Positions 6,383-16,324 of a stretch of DNA of 64,000 nt are shown one piece after another. The notes under the pieces are model-generated. The model did no database searches. It had not been told where the DNA came from and was given only the letters and a program-made list of their open reading frames with translations. Where the stretch lies: the NCBI GenBank assembly GCA_024636935.1, contig JAGXGC010000004.1, forward strand, positions 143,287 through 207,286, written 5' to 3'. The stretch is from Sideroxydans sp. (GTDB lineage: Bacteria > Pseudomonadota > Gammaproteobacteria > Burkholderiales > Gallionellaceae). Numbering within the stretch: the first letter of the stretch is position 1; the number at the start of each line of letters is the position of its first letter. The translations under genes and the position numbers were made by a program.

Positions 6383-8491
6383 ATGCAAGTGAAGTTACGC
6401 AGATGTAACAACATTGAAACTGGTTCCGTTGAAATTAAAGAACAGACCCTAAATTTAAAATACGCCCCAAATGGAAGTGGCAAAACCACCATTGCAAGAG
6501 CCGTGCTAGCCTCCATTAATGAAAGGTTAGGGACTGAAATAAATTCACTTACTTCTCTTACTCCTTTCAAGTACAGGCAAGATGAAGCTGGCAAGCCTGA
6601 AGTCACGGGAACCGAAGCGATTCAATCCGTTAAAGTCTTCGACGAGAAATACATAAGCGAATTTGTATTCCAAACAAATGAATTGATCAAAGGTAGCTTC
6701 GATATATTCATTAGAGGTTCATCCTATGATCAGGGTATGAGTGAAATAGACGCTCATGTTGCTGAAATGCAAATAGCTCTCAGTGAAGACAAAGACATTG
6801 CTGACCTAATTGCAGATTTCAACGAGATTAGCAGCAGCTTTGGAAAAGAAACGAAGAGCGGAATTCATGGCTCCAGTGGTCTTGCCAAAGCTTTTAAGGA
6901 TGGAAATAAGGTTGCGAACATTCCTGAAGGACTTGAGCCATACAAGTCGTATATTCAACATTCAGGAAACTACAAGTGGGTGAAATGGCAACTGGGGGGT
7001 GCCGAGTTCATGGATATTGGTGCTGACTGCCCATATTGCACAAGCAACATTGAGGAGAAGCGCGAAACCATAAAGCTTGTCAGTGAAATCTACGATTCAA
7101 AATCCATCGAAAACCTGAACAAAATTGTTTCGGCATTTCATCGTCTCAACATGTACTTCTCTGACGACACTAAAGCCAAGATTGCAGAATTTGTAGAATG
7201 TGTGGGCGGATATACCGCCGATCAAGCAAATTTCCTAAGAGAGGTTAAGGCCCAGATAGATCGCTTGGGAGACAAGTTCATTAGGGCGCAACGGCTTGGA
7301 TTTTCGTCTCTAAAAGACGTAGACAAAGTCATCAACGGCCTTAACGATCACAAAATTGACCTTTCCCTTTTCGTACACCTCAATTCCAAAAATACAAAGC
7401 AGAAGGCTGAAATAGTTAACGTTGCAATCGGCAAACTATTAGAACAGGCAGGGCAATTGCAGGGAATGATCAACAAACAGAAGAAACTTATCGAAGATTT
7501 GGTGAAGGAACATAGTGCTGGAATCAATGCATTCATGCAAAACGCAGGCTATGTTTACCGTGTTGCCTTACAAGACGATGGTAAGGGGCAGCATCAATTG
7601 AAGCTAATTCATAGTGACCTCAATGGGGAAATCGAAAATGCAAAAGCACACCTTAGCTACGGCGAGCGAAATGCGTTTGCGCTAGTCTTATTCATGTATG
7701 ACGCGTTGAAGACGGCACCTGACCTTATAGTTCTGGACGACCCAATATCTTCGTTCGATAAGACCAAGAAGTACGCCATCATTGACATGTTGTTCCGCAA
7801 AGGGAGCGGATCACTCCGGGATAAAACTGTCCTCTTGTTGACTCACGACCTCGAACCAATTATTGACATGATGGCTCACCATCCCGATCGGTTCAAAAAA
7901 CCGTTCGCGACATTTCTCCAGAACAACAACGGAACGCTCACCGAAAAGGAAATTGAGCGTGCAGATATACAAACTTTCATCGAAATCACCGACAAAAACC
8001 TAGCGTCAGAAAGCCACATCTTAAATAAGCTCATATACCTGCGGCGACGTTTGGAGATCACAGGAGAAAAGGGGCTTATGTTCCAAGTAATCTCAAATGT
8101 TCTTCACAAACGTCCTACCCCACAAATGATTGAGGGACAGGACAGTAGAGACATGACCGCTGAGGAACTGCAAGACGGCGTTAATGAAATTGCAGCTAAT
8201 ATTCCTAACTTTGATTATCAAACATTGTTAGCTTATATCTGCAACGACGAGAAGATGATTGAACTCTATAGCAATACGGCGAGCAACTACGAAAAGCTCC
8301 ATTTATACCGGACTATTTTCGATGACAAAGATGACCTAATTGACTCGGACATAACACGAAAATTCATCAATGAAGCATTTCATATTGAAAACGACTATAT
8401 CTATCAACTTAACCCGCGTGAATTTCAAACGGTGCCACATTTTGTAATTGAGCAATGTAATCGGCACGTCGAAATATTAGCTACTACATAG
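6383..8491 (+). CDS. PrrC/RloC-like ABC ATPase (AAA_13 type), possible defence protein
   Basis: The 702-residue product carries a full ABC ATPase set: Walker A APNGSGKTT (28-36), a CPYC pair at 216-219 amid helical arms (as in zinc-hook proteins), signature LSYGER (424-429), Walker B LIVLDDP (448-454) and the switch histidine in LLLTHD (488). This order matches the AAA_13 family that includes the anticodon nucleases PrrC and RloC. The C-terminal 210 residues include R554-x3-E558 and H575, which resemble the Arg-Glu-His triad of those nucleases, though with different spacing, so nuclease activity is only a guess. ATG 6383 is chosen for its AAGGAG site at 6371-6376; the frame is open back to 6140. 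The gene is clearly AT-richer than its neighbours, which suggests transfer. Confidence 0.75.
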   Translation: MQVKLRRCNNIETGSVEIKEQTLNLKYAPNGSGKTTIARAVLASINERLGTEINSLTSLTPFKYRQDEAGKPEVTGTEAIQSVKVFDEKYISEFVFQTNELIKGSFDIFIRGSSYDQGMSEIDAHVAEMQIALSEDKDIADLIADFNEISSSFGKETKSGIHGSSGLAKAFKDGNKVANIPEGLEPYKSYIQHSGNYKWVKWQLGGAEFMDIGADCPYCTSNIEEKRETIKLVSEIYDSKSIENLNKIVSAFHRLNMYFSDDTKAKIAEFVECVGGYTADQANFLREVKAQIDRLGDKFIRAQRLGFSSLKDVDKVINGLNDHKIDLSLFVHLNSKNTKQKAEIVNVAIGKLLEQAGQLQGMINKQKKLIEDLVKEHSAGINAFMQNAGYVYRVALQDDGKGQHQLKLIHSDLNGEIENAKAHLSYGERNAFALVLFMYDALKTAPDLIVLDDPISSFDKTKKYAIIDMLFRKGSGSLRDKTVLLLTHDLEPIIDMMAHHPDRFKKPFATFLQNNNGTLTEKEIERADIQTFIEITDKNLASESHILNKLIYLRRRLEITGEKGLMFQVISNVLHKRPTPQMIEGQDSRDMTAEELQDGVNEIAANIPNFDYQTLLAYICNDEKMIELYSNTASNYEKLHLYRTIFDDKDDLIDSDITRKFINEAFHIENDYIYQLNPREFQTVPHFVIEQCNRHVEILATT

Positions 8492-8498
8492 AAAAAAC

Positions 8499-8522
8499 AA
8501 AGGCGACCTCCCAGTCGCCTTT
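8499..8522 (+). terminator. Hairpin terminator between ATPase gene and purL
   Basis: AAAGGCGAC (8499-8507) and GTCGCCTTT (8514-8522) form a perfect nine-base stem around CTCCCA. A-rich and T-rich flanks make it usable in both directions, ending both the ATPase gene and leftward purL. Confidence 0.8.
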
Positions 8523-8547
8523 ATTCATTCCCTCTACAACTCCAAAC

Positions 8548-11500
8548 CTACCCCACCCACTTCCTAGCATTCTGGAACATGCGCAGCCATGCGCCGTTCT
8601 CTTGCCAGTCTTTGGGATACCAGGAGTTCTGCACGGCACGGAACACGCGCTCGGGGTGCGGCATCATAATGCTGAAGCGACCGTCGGCGGTGGTGAGGCC
8701 GGTGATGCCTTGCGGCGAACCGTTGGGGTTGAGCGGATAGGTCGTGGTCGCCTTGCCGTAGTGGTCGATATAACGCAGGGTGACCACATCTTGCGCGGCA
8801 TGCAGACGCTTGGTGTTGCCGAAGTCGGCAAAGCCTTCGCCGTGCGCGACGACGATGGGCATGCGGCTGCCGGCCATGCCGTCGAACAGGATGGAGGGCG
8901 ACTCTTGCACTTCCACCATCACGAAGCGTGCTTCGAACTGCTCGGACTGGTTGCGTGAGAAGTGCGCCCAGTTCTCTGCACCGGGGATGATCTCGTGCAG
9001 GTTGCTCATCATCTGGCAGCCGTTACACACGCCGAGTGCGAACGTGTCGTTGCGATTGAAGAAGGCTTCGAACTCGTCACGCGCACGCGGGTTGAACAGG
9101 ATGGACTTGGCCCAGCCTTCGCCCGCCCCCAGTACGTCTCCGTAGGAGAAGCCGCCGCAGGCGACCACACCTTTGAACTCTTCCAACTTCACACGGCCAC
9201 TGATGATGTCGCTCATGTGTACGTCTACCGCTTGGAAACCGGCGCGATCGAATGCAGCCGCCATCTCGACATGACCGTTCACGCCCTGCTCGCGCAGGAT
9301 GGCCATCTTGGGACGTGCATCGATGAAGGCCGGTGCGACGTATTCGTTCACGTCGTAGCTCAGCTTCACATGCAGACCGGGGTCTTTCGCGTCGAGGATG
9401 CGGTCGTATTCTTGTTGTGCGCAGGTTGGGTTGTCGCGCAGCTTTTGCATCTGGTAAGTCGTTTCCGACCACATGCGACGCAGCACGATGGCGTTCTCTT
9501 CGTAGACCGTTTGCTTGGCGCGCATGACGTTGAGCGTGCCACTGGTGTTGAGGCGTGCTACTTCGTGCACGTGGGCGAGACCGGCTTCTTCACACAGCAC
9601 GAAGATGTCGGCCAGATCGGCACGACGCACTTGCACCAAAGCACCCAACTCTTCGTTGAACAGCACTTCTAGGTCGTCGCCCTTCAGTTCGTCCAGCATC
9701 ACATCCAGACCGACGTGCGAGGCGAAGCTCATCTCGGCCAGTGCGGCGAACATGCCGCCGTCGGAGCGGTCGTGATAGGCGAGCAGTTTGCCTTCGCGGT
9801 TGAAGCGTTGGATCAGGTTGAAGAATGCTTTGAGCGTGTCGGCATCGTCCACGTCTGGCGCGATGTCGCCCACTTGTTTGTACACCTGCGCCAGTGCGGA
9901 ACCGCCGAGGCGGTTCTGGCCACAGCCCAAGTCGAACAACAGCACCACGGTGTCGGTGTCGGCCACCAGTTGCGGGGTGAGTGTCTTGCGCACGTCCGGT
10001 GTGGGCGCGAAAGCGGAGATGATGAGCGACAGCGGCGCTGTGACAGTCTTCTTCTCGCCCTGCTCTTCCCATGCGGTCTTCATCGACATGGAATCTTTAC
10101 CCACCGGGATGCTGATGCCGAGTTGCGGGCACAGCTCCATACCGACCGCTTTCACGGTGTCGTACAGCGCGGCGTCTTCGCCATGGTGACCGGCGGGCGC
10201 CATCCAGTTGGCGGAGAGTTTGATGTCGCCGATCTTGGCGATCTGCGCGGCGGCGATGTTGGTGATGGCTTCGCCGATGGCCATGCGGCCGGAGGCCGGT
10301 GCGTCGATGACGGCGATGGGCGTGCGTTCGCCCATGGCGAAGGTCTCACCCGCGAAGGTGTTGTAGCCGAAGGTGGTGACGGCCACATCGGCCACCGGCA
10401 CTTGCCACGGACCGACCATCTGGTCGCGTGCGGTGAAGCCGCCCACGGTACGGTCGCCGATGGAGATGAGGAAAGTCTTGTCGGCCACGGAAGGCAGACG
10501 CAACACGCGCTCGGCGGCGTCCTTGATGGCGATGCCGCTGGTGTCGAACTTGGTCAGCGCGACTTGCTCGCGCTTCACGTCGCGCGTCATCTTGGGCGGC
10601 TTGCCCAGCAGCACGGAGAGCGGCATATCGACGGCGTCGTTGTCGAACTCGTTGTCGTGCACCACCAGACGGTCTTCATCCACCGCGGTGCCGAGCACTG
10701 CGAACGGGCAACGCTCGCGTTCGCACATGGCTTGGAATTCTTCCAGACGTTCTGCCGGGATGGCGAGCACGTAACGCTCTTGCGCTTCGTTGCTCCATAT
10801 CTGCATCGGCGACATGCCGTGTTCTTCACTCGGCACTTCGCGCAATTCGAAACGCGCGCCCATGCCGCCACCGTGCACCAGCTCCGGGAGAGCGTTGGAG
10901 ATACCACCCGCGCCCACATCGTGGATGCTCAGGATGGGGTTGTTCGTACCCATCTGCCAGCAACGGTCGATGACTTCCTGCGCACGACGTTCCATCTCTG
11001 GGTTGCCGCGCTGTACGGAATCGAAGTCTAGATTCTCGGCATTGGCACCGGTATCCATAGAAGACGCTGCACCGCCGCCCAGACCGATGAGCATGCCGGG
11101 GCCGCCCAGTTGGATGAGCAACGCGCCTTTCGGCAGATCGGATTTCGCGGTGTGCTTGTCGCTGATGTTACCCACGCCACCGGCCAGCATGATGGGCTTG
11201 TGATAGCCGCGCACTTCGCCGTTCACCTTCTCTTCGAAGGTGCGGAAATAACCGGTGAGGTTGGGACGACCGAATTCGTTGTTGAATGCTGCGCCGCCCA
11301 GCGGGCCGTCGATCATGATCTGCAACGGTGAGGCGATGCGGCCCGGCTTGCCGATGGCATCCACTTCCCACGGTTGTTCGAAACCGGGGATGTTGAGGTT
11401 GGACACGGTGAAACCGGTGAGGCCAGCCTTGGGCTTGGAACCGATACCGGTCGCGCCTTCGTCACGGATCTCGCCGCCGCTGCCGGTGGCCGCTCCCGCG

Positions 11501-12429
11501 AACGGGGCGATGGCGGTCGGGTGGTTGTGTGTCTCCACCTTCATCAGGATGTGGGTGAGTTCATCGCTGAATTCGTAGCTGCCGTCGGCACGCGGGTAGA
11601 AGCGCTCGAACGACGCACCTTCGATGACGGAGCAGTTGTCCGAATAGGCGATCACCGTGCCTTCGGGGTGCAGCTTGTGCGTGTTGCGGATCATGCCGAA
11701 CAGCGAGATGGCTTGCTGTTCGTCGTCGATGATCCAGTCGGCGTTGAAGATCTTATGGCGACAATGCTCGGAGTTGGCCTGCGCGAACATCATCAGTTCG
11801 ACATCGGTGGGGTTGCGACCCAGCTTCTTGAAGTTCTCCACCAGATAGTCGATCTCGTCCGGCGACAGCGCCAGACCCAGGGCGCGGTTGGCTACTTCAA
11901 GTGCCGCTGCGCCGCCTTCGAGGATGTCCACGCTGGACAGCGGCTGCGGTGTGCCGTGTTGGAATATCTTCTCTTCGATACCGTCGGTGTCGAACACCAC
12001 GGACTCGGTCATGCGGTCGTGCAGCAATGGCAATACGGCGTCTTGCTCGGCAACGGTCAGTGCCTTGCCGCTCTTGCTCTTCAGGTAATACGTCACGCCG
12101 CGCTCAAGGCGCATCACTTGCGGCAGTGCGCAGTGACGGGCGATGTCGGTGGCTTTGGATGACCAGGGAGAGATGGTGCCCAGACGCGGCACGATCAGCA
12201 CGGACTGCGTAGCGGCATCGGTCTTGGGCGCTGCGGCATGTTCATCCAAGCTCAGCAGGCGTTGCAGCAGAGTGTCTTCTTCTGCGCTGAGTGCCTCGGA
12301 AAGCTCTGTGAAGTAGCAATGTCGGGTGTCTTCGAGGGTGACGCCACTGCCGGTGGCAGCAAGGGCTGCACGCAGTTTGTCGAGACGGAATGATGAAAGA
12401 GCGGCTTTACCTGTCGAAGTGAGGAACAT
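8548..12429 (-). CDS. purL: Phosphoribosylformylglycinamidine synthase
   Basis: The 1293-residue product is the large single-chain PurL of proteobacteria. It converts FGAR, glutamine and ATP to FGAM in purine synthesis. It shows the N-terminal domain, the two AIRS-like catalytic halves (motifs such as [14 protein letters not shown] and the glycine-rich [13 protein letters not shown]), and a C-terminal class I glutaminase with its nucleophile in GVCNGCQMM and the catalytic pair in MPHPERVFR. Length is normal, and no frame damage is seen. It faces nnrD across a short divergent region and ends before the bidirectional terminator. Confidence 0.97.
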   Translation of the reverse strand: MFLTSTGKAALSSFRLDKLRAALAATGSGVTLEDTRHCYFTELSEALSAEEDTLLQRLLSLDEHAAAPKTDAATQSVLIVPRLGTISPWSSKATDIARHCALPQVMRLERGVTYYLKSKSGKALTVAEQDAVLPLLHDRMTESVVFDTDGIEEKIFQHGTPQPLSSVDILEGGAAALEVANRALGLALSPDEIDYLVENFKKLGRNPTDVELMMFAQANSEHCRHKIFNADWIIDDEQQAISLFGMIRNTHKLHPEGTVIAYSDNCSVIEGASFERFYPRADGSYEFSDELTHILMKVETHNHPTAIAPFAGAATGSGGEIRDEGATGIGSKPKAGLTGFTVSNLNIPGFEQPWEVDAIGKPGRIASPLQIMIDGPLGGAAFNNEFGRPNLTGYFRTFEEKVNGEVRGYHKPIMLAGGVGNISDKHTAKSDLPKGALLIQLGGPGMLIGLGGGAASSMDTGANAENLDFDSVQRGNPEMERRAQEVIDRCWQMGTNNPILSIHDVGAGGISNALPELVHGGGMGARFELREVPSEEHGMSPMQIWSNEAQERYVLAIPAERLEEFQAMCERERCPFAVLGTAVDEDRLVVHDNEFDNDAVDMPLSVLLGKPPKMTRDVKREQVALTKFDTSGIAIKDAAERVLRLPSVADKTFLISIGDRTVGGFTARDQMVGPWQVPVADVAVTTFGYNTFAGETFAMGERTPIAVIDAPASGRMAIGEAITNIAAAQIAKIGDIKLSANWMAPAGHHGEDAALYDTVKAVGMELCPQLGISIPVGKDSMSMKTAWEEQGEKKTVTAPLSLIISAFAPTPDVRKTLTPQLVADTDTVVLLFDLGCGQNRLGGSALAQVYKQVGDIAPDVDDADTLKAFFNLIQRFNREGKLLAYHDRSDGGMFAALAEMSFASHVGLDVMLDELKGDDLEVLFNEELGALVQVRRADLADIFVLCEEAGLAHVHEVARLNTSGTLNVMRAKQTVYEENAIVLRRMWSETTYQMQKLRDNPTCAQQEYDRILDAKDPGLHVKLSYDVNEYVAPAFIDARPKMAILREQGVNGHVEMAAAFDRAGFQAVDVHMSDIISGRVKLEEFKGVVACGGFSYGDVLGAGEGWAKSILFNPRARDEFEAFFNRNDTFALGVCNGCQMMSNLHEIIPGAENWAHFSRNQSEQFEARFVMVEVQESPSILFDGMAGSRMPIVVAHGEGFADFGNTKRLHAAQDVVTLRYIDHYGKATTTYPLNPNGSPQGITGLTTADGRFSIMMPHPERVFRAVQNSWYPKDWQENGAWLRMFQNARKWVG

Positions 12430-12462
12430 AGCTTGGATAAACGGCGTTGAAAACAGGCAGCG

Positions 12463-12470
12463 ATTATAAT
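12463..12470. promoter_or_regulatory. Palindromic -10 element shared by purL and nnrD
   Basis: ATTATAAT reads the same on both strands, so a consensus TATAAT -10 box exists for rightward nnrD (12465-12470) and leftward purL (12468-12463). No strong -35 was found for either direction at normal spacing. Confidence 0.4.
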
Positions 12471-12503
12471 GCAGCCGACTCTCTACGACCCGAGGAAAAC
12501 CGC

Positions 12504-13358
12504 ATGAAGCTGCCCCGCCCTACCCCGATCACCCAAAAACAGGTCGCCGCCTTCCTAAAACCGCGCCAAAAAGACAGCCATAAAGGCAATTTTGGCAATG
12601 TCGCCATCATCGGCGGCAGCGAAGGAATGATCGGCGCGGCCTTTCTGGCGGGGCGTGCCGCGCTGAAGATGGGGGCGGGTGTGGTGCATGTCGGCCTGCT
12701 GGCCGACAAGATGCCGGCTGTGGATATGCGCATGCCGGAGCTGATGGTGAACCGGGCGCAAGACGCTCTCAAGCTGCCGGGATTGGACGTGGTCGCTATC
12801 GGCAGTGGCCTTGGCCGCAGCCTGCCCGCACAAAAATTATTGTTCGATGCGATCAAGATGGATGTGACGCTAGTGCTGGATGCGGATGCGTTGAACATCC
12901 TTTCCGAGCGCCCCGACCTGCGCGGCATGTTGTTCGAACGCAAACGCCCCACTCTGCTCACCCCGCATCCGGGCGAAGCAGCGCGCTTGCTGCATATGAA
13001 GACAGAACAAGTTCAAGACGCACGCGTCGCCTCGGTGCTGGACATCGCCAAGCGCTATCACGGTAGCGTGGTATTGAAAGGCGCTGACAGCTTGATCTCC
13101 AGTGCTGACGGCAAGGTGTATGTGAACAAGACCGGCAACCCCGGCATGAGCGCGGCAGGTATGGGCGATGTGTTGAGCGGCATGATTGCCGCCTTCATCG
13201 CACAAGGTCTGACAGGCGATGAAGCCTTGATGCTGGCAGTTCATCTGCACGGCGCTGCAGGCGATGCGCTGGCCGAACAAGTCGCCACACTGGGCATGAG
13301 TGCGACCGAAGTGACCGAATGGGCACGCTGGTTGTTGAACCAGATGGCGCCCCACTGA
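12504..13358 (+). CDS. nnrD: ADP-dependent NAD(P)H-hydrate dehydratase
   Basis: The 284-residue protein repairs hydrated NADH/NADPH. It belongs to the YjeF C-terminal (ribokinase-fold) family: [21 protein letters not shown] binds [15 protein letters not shown] is the conserved phosphate-binding block, VLKGADSLI follows, and [20 protein letters not shown] holds the catalytic aspartate. The N-terminal epimerase half (NnrE) found in the E. coli fusion is absent. ATG 12504 is chosen because GAGG precedes it at 12492; the frame is open back to 12447. It starts a rightward run with the DUF2937 gene 7 bases downstream. Confidence 0.92.
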   Translation: MKLPRPTPITQKQVAAFLKPRQKDSHKGNFGNVAIIGGSEGMIGAAFLAGRAALKMGAGVVHVGLLADKMPAVDMRMPELMVNRAQDALKLPGLDVVAIGSGLGRSLPAQKLLFDAIKMDVTLVLDADALNILSERPDLRGMLFERKRPTLLTPHPGEAARLLHMKTEQVQDARVASVLDIAKRYHGSVVLKGADSLISSADGKVYVNKTGNPGMSAAGMGDVLSGMIAAFIAQGLTGDEALMLAVHLHGAAGDALAEQVATLGMSATEVTEWARWLLNQMAPH

Positions 13359-13365
13359 GATTACG

Positions 13366-13896
13366 ATGGGTGATCCTATCTACCGCTACATGTTGATCGT
13401 CGTCGCCTGCGTCGCGCTATTGCTCGGCTTGCAGATCCCGAACTTCGTCGATCAATATCAGAAGCGAGTGGATGCGCATCTGCGCGAGGTCACCATCAAC
13501 CTGCAACCGTTCCAAGCCATCGCCGACAAATACTTCTCGGGCGATATGGACAAGCTGATCGCACTGCATCGCGGCAGCCTTGAAAAACCGTTCCAGGAAG
13601 AAGGCTCGGCGCTCGAACAGATGGTGCTTCGCAAGTTGCGCTTCGAAGACGAGATCGCCGCTTTGAACGTGAACCTTCCGCTCCGGGTATGGCATGTGCT
13701 GATACAGTCTGACAAAGAACTACGCGAAGAGACGCTTGCTCAGTATTCCTATGCTGTGCCCATGGGACTGGATGTGTTGGCCTTTGCCGCGGGCTTCGCC
13801 CTGACCATTCTGCTGCTGCTTGAATCATTGCTGGCTCTGGTAAGGTTCGCTCTGCGCCGGTTCGCGGCAACCAAGCCAGCGATACCGGAAAAATGA
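13366..13896 (+). CDS. DUF2937 family membrane protein
   Basis: The 176-residue product has an N-terminal membrane helix (YRYMLIVVACVALLLGL), a soluble middle part with the family pattern QIPNFVDQYQKRVDAHLREV, and a second helix near the end (LDVLAFAAGFALTILLLLESLLAL) with a basic tail. This is the DUF2937 layout. Function is unknown. It starts 7 bases after nnrD, so it is probably translated from the same message. Confidence 0.75.
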   Translation: MGDPIYRYMLIVVACVALLLGLQIPNFVDQYQKRVDAHLREVTINLQPFQAIADKYFSGDMDKLIALHRGSLEKPFQEEGSALEQMVLRKLRFEDEIAALNVNLPLRVWHVLIQSDKELREETLAQYSYAVPMGLDVLAFAAGFALTILLLLESLLALVRFALRRFAATKPAIPEK

Positions 13897-13947
13897 GTTG
13901 ATTCTTCGTCGACGTGTAACAGATCTCATCTGCCTCAGGAGGCATAT

Positions 13948-14316
13948 ATGAACAAGCGCATCGAACTGCTGATGGAAATCATCCAAAACCCCCGCCCTGA
14001 CACACAGGTACTAGAGGAGCTGAGCAGGTATGGTGCGAACGGCGACGGGCAACTGGCTTACGTTTCGAGATCGTGTTTCATCAACACCCTGCGTCAATTC
14101 GAAAACCATGAGTTGAGCGCCACCGAACTGAAAGCCTGGGCGACACGGTTGCTCGAACGTAACGAGATCGGTTTCGAATTCGGCGACGAAGGTGCGCTGG
14201 AAGAAGCTGTCTTTCAACTGGCCCACGACGAGATCTATGGCAAGCCGAATGATTTACTATGCCAGCATATCGAAGCAATGCTGGAAAGGCGCAGCCCCGA
14301 CCGCCCACCTCAATGA
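13948..14316 (+). CDS. Unknown acidic helical protein, 122 residues
   Basis: The product is mostly charged helix (MNKRIELLMEII, LEELSRYG, ELKAWATRLLERNEIGFEFGDEGALEEAVFQLAHDEIYG) with no membrane segment or metal motif. Two Cys are present but not paired in sequence. A strong ribosome-binding site (CAGGAGG) precedes the ATG. The overall look is of a small cytoplasmic partner or immunity-like protein, but no family is recognised. It lies between the DUF2937 gene and the spermidine-synthase-like gene in the same direction. Confidence 0.6.
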   Translation: MNKRIELLMEIIQNPRPDTQVLEELSRYGANGDGQLAYVSRSCFINTLRQFENHELSATELKAWATRLLERNEIGFEFGDEGALEEAVFQLAHDEIYGKPNDLLCQHIEAMLERRSPDRPPQ

Positions 14317-14352
14317 CAACCACTTTTCATTCCCTATCATCCATCAATTAAT

Positions 14353-15108
14353 ATGAGTTTCCCCATCGACATCAGCGAAGAGGCGGGTGTCCGCTATCTT
14401 CATTTCGGCTCTCTCTGGATACAAGGCGCGATGCGCATCGCCCGCCCGTGGAATCTTGAATTGGAATACACCAAGGAGATGATGGCCAGCCTGCTACTGC
14501 GCGACGGTGTGCGTTTCCCGCGCCGCGTGCTGTTGATCGGCCTAGGCGCTGCTTCCATCACCAAGTTCCTGTATCGCAACTATCCGCTTTCTAATCTGAC
14601 GGTGGTGGAGATCGAGTCGGGCGTAGTCGCCGCGGCGAAACAGTTTTTCAAATTACCGGAAGATCCTCTGCGATTGAACATCGTGATCGCTGACGGTGCG
14701 CGATTCATTGAGGAATGCGAGAAACAATTCGACCTGATCCTGGTGGATGGCTTCGATGAGAATGCACGCGCGGGCGAATTGGATACTTCACCGTTCTATC
14801 AATCCTGCTACGCACGTCTGAATGAGAACGGCATCATGGCAGTGAATCTACTGGGACGCACACGCGGCTACAAGGCCAGTTTAGAGCGTATCTCGGAGAC
14901 GTTCGATGGCCGTGCACTGGCATTTCCTTCATGCGATAGCGGTAACGTGATCGCTATCGCCGCGCGAGGCAAACCGATCAAAGTCTCGCTGGATGATCTG
15001 AAGGACGATGCGGAGAAGATGAAAAACAAGACCGGTTTGAATCTGCTGCCTACGATCACCCGCATCGAACAAGCGCATACCTGTAAAGGCGGCATGCTCA
15101 CAATTTAA
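14353..15108 (+). CDS. Spermidine-synthase-like (SpeE-fold) protein
   Basis: The 251-residue product has the Rossmann core of the spermidine synthase family: VLLIGLGAASITKFLYR (cofactor loop), LTVVEIESGVVAAAKQFF (acidic residue after the second strand), IVIADGARFIEE and FDLILVDGFDE. The aspartates that bind putrescine and dcSAM in true SpeE are only partly kept, so it may be an orphan methyltransferase-like protein instead of a polyamine enzyme. Such SpeE-like orphans are common in betaproteobacteria. It lies in a rightward run behind nnrD. Confidence 0.75.
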   Translation: MSFPIDISEEAGVRYLHFGSLWIQGAMRIARPWNLELEYTKEMMASLLLRDGVRFPRRVLLIGLGAASITKFLYRNYPLSNLTVVEIESGVVAAAKQFFKLPEDPLRLNIVIADGARFIEECEKQFDLILVDGFDENARAGELDTSPFYQSCYARLNENGIMAVNLLGRTRGYKASLERISETFDGRALAFPSCDSGNVIAIAARGKPIKVSLDDLKDDAEKMKNKTGLNLLPTITRIEQAHTCKGGMLTI

Positions 15109-15200
15109 TCTCCCCGTCACAGGAAATGTGTAGAATCGCGTCAGTGACAGGCTTTCAAGCGTGTCAGGCATACCGAATTTTACTTAAGAGGGGAAACACC

Positions 15201-15590
15201 ATGGCTACTGCAAAATCTGCTAGCACTACCAAAAAAGTCGCAACCGCGACCAAGAAAACAACTGTTGCTGCGAAGCCTGCTGTAAAGAAGCCTGCTGCTG
15301 CTAAGCCTGTTGCAAAAAAAGTTGCCGCTCCTAAAGCTGCTGCGAAGAAAGTCGCTGCTGCCAAGCCAGCTGCAAAACCTGCTGCAAAGCCGGCCGCCAA
15401 GGCTGCTGCGCCTAAGAAAGCTGTAGCTAAGAAAGTTACTGCGAAGTATGTGCCTTCTCCTGAACAGCGTTATCGCATGGTGCAGGATGCTGCATACTTC
15501 ATGGCAGAGAAGAACGGCTTTGCCGGTGGCGCGTTGGGTTACTGGGTCGCTGCAGAAGCCCAGATCGAAGCACTGCTGTCCGGGAAGTGA
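15201..15590 (+). CDS. Histone H1-like Lys/Ala-rich protein with DUF2934 tail
   Basis: About 75 N-terminal residues are low-complexity repeats of the type AAKPAAKK / KKVAA, strongly basic like the tails of eukaryotic H1 and bacterial AlgP/HctB-type DNA binders. The last 50 residues (SPEQRYRMVQDAAYFMAEKNGFAGG, then YWVAAEAQIEALL) match the small DUF2934 module. It probably binds DNA nonspecifically and affects nucleoid structure. ATG 15201 is selected because of AAGAGGGGAAAC just before it; the frame is open further up, but without a site. Confidence 0.8.
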   Translation: MATAKSASTTKKVATATKKTTVAAKPAVKKPAAAKPVAKKVAAPKAAAKKVAAAKPAAKPAAKPAAKAAAPKKAVAKKVTAKYVPSPEQRYRMVQDAAYFMAEKNGFAGGALGYWVAAEAQIEALLSGK

Positions 15591-15594
15591 TCCT

Positions 15595-15921
15595 TCAGTC
15601 TTGCGGCAAAGTGTTGCCGCATTCGACGACGTAACGCACATACGGCAGAGAGATGTTCTCTGCCGCAATGACGCCTAGCAACTGGTTGGCACGAGTGGGT
15701 TCGAGCACGAACTCAACTTGTACCGGCAGGTCTGCACCCAATTCAAAGAAAGTCTCTTCGTGCAAACGACCGTGTCGTCCGTATCCCGCGACTGCACGAA
15801 ACACTGAGCCACCCGGTGCGCCCAGTGCACGCGCCGTTTCCAGCAGCCACTCGGACATCAGTTTGCTTTGGTGATGTTGTTGCTCGGTCAGGTAAAACTT
15901 GAGATAGACATTGCTTTGCAT
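15595..15921 (-). CDS. DUF190 family protein, linked to crcB
   Basis: The 108-residue product has the DUF190 pattern: KFYLTEQQHHQSKLMSEWLLETARALGAPGGSVFRAVAGYG, then PVQVEFVLEPTRANQLL. The fold is PII-like. In many proteobacteria it sits directly beside the fluoride channel gene, as here, where it starts one base after the crcB stop. It may regulate or accompany the channel, but its role is not proven. ATG 15921 (MQSNVYLK) is preferred over the upstream start inside crcB. Confidence 0.85.
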   Translation of the reverse strand: MQSNVYLKFYLTEQQHHQSKLMSEWLLETARALGAPGGSVFRAVAGYGRHGRLHEETFFELGADLPVQVEFVLEPTRANQLLGVIAAENISLPYVRYVVECGNTLPQD

Positions 15922-15922
15922 A

Positions 15923-16312
15923 TCACGCTCCCGCATTGAACCATTTGAAAGTCTGAATCCCCAGTATCGTCATCAACAGCGAACCGCCGAGGTGAGCCGC
16001 TACGATGCCGGACGCCCAAGCATATTGCCCGCGCATCAACAGGGTGACAGTCTCAGCAGAGAATGTCGAGAAGGTCGTGAGGCCTCCGAGAAAGCCAGTG
16101 ATGATGAACAAGCGCCACTCGGGGGAGATCCCGGGATGCTGCATGAAGAAGGCGATGGAGACACCGATGAGATAACCGCCGATCAGGTTGGCGGCCAGCG
16201 TACCCGGTGGCAACTCGGCCATACTCGGATTTAACCAAGCACCCAATATCCAGCGCAGCCAAGCGCCACATGCTGCACCACATCCGACGGCGAGGAATGC
16301 GTAGAGCGTCAT
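15923..16312 (-). CDS. crcB: Fluoride ion channel CrcB (Fluc)
   Basis: The 129-residue four-helix membrane protein shows the family signatures [24 protein letters not shown] (with the conserved Asn) and [13 protein letters not shown] (the TFSTF box that lines the pore and coordinates sodium). It works as an antiparallel dimer that lets fluoride out of the cell. Length is normal. It lies 12 bases downstream of tldD and is followed at once by DUF190. No fluoride riboswitch is seen between tldD and crcB. Confidence 0.94.
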   Translation of the reverse strand: MTLYAFLAVGCGAACGAWLRWILGAWLNPSMAELPPGTLAANLIGGYLIGVSIAFFMQHPGISPEWRLFIITGFLGGLTTFSTFSAETVTLLMRGQYAWASGIVAAHLGGSLLMTILGIQTFKWFNAGA

Positions 16313-16324
16313 CGCCGTCGCGGT

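Noticed and set aside
9715-11031. 438-codon open frame antisense to purL
   Set aside because: It is Arg/His/Gly-rich without any known domain, has no ribosome-binding site and mirrors the codon bias of purL.
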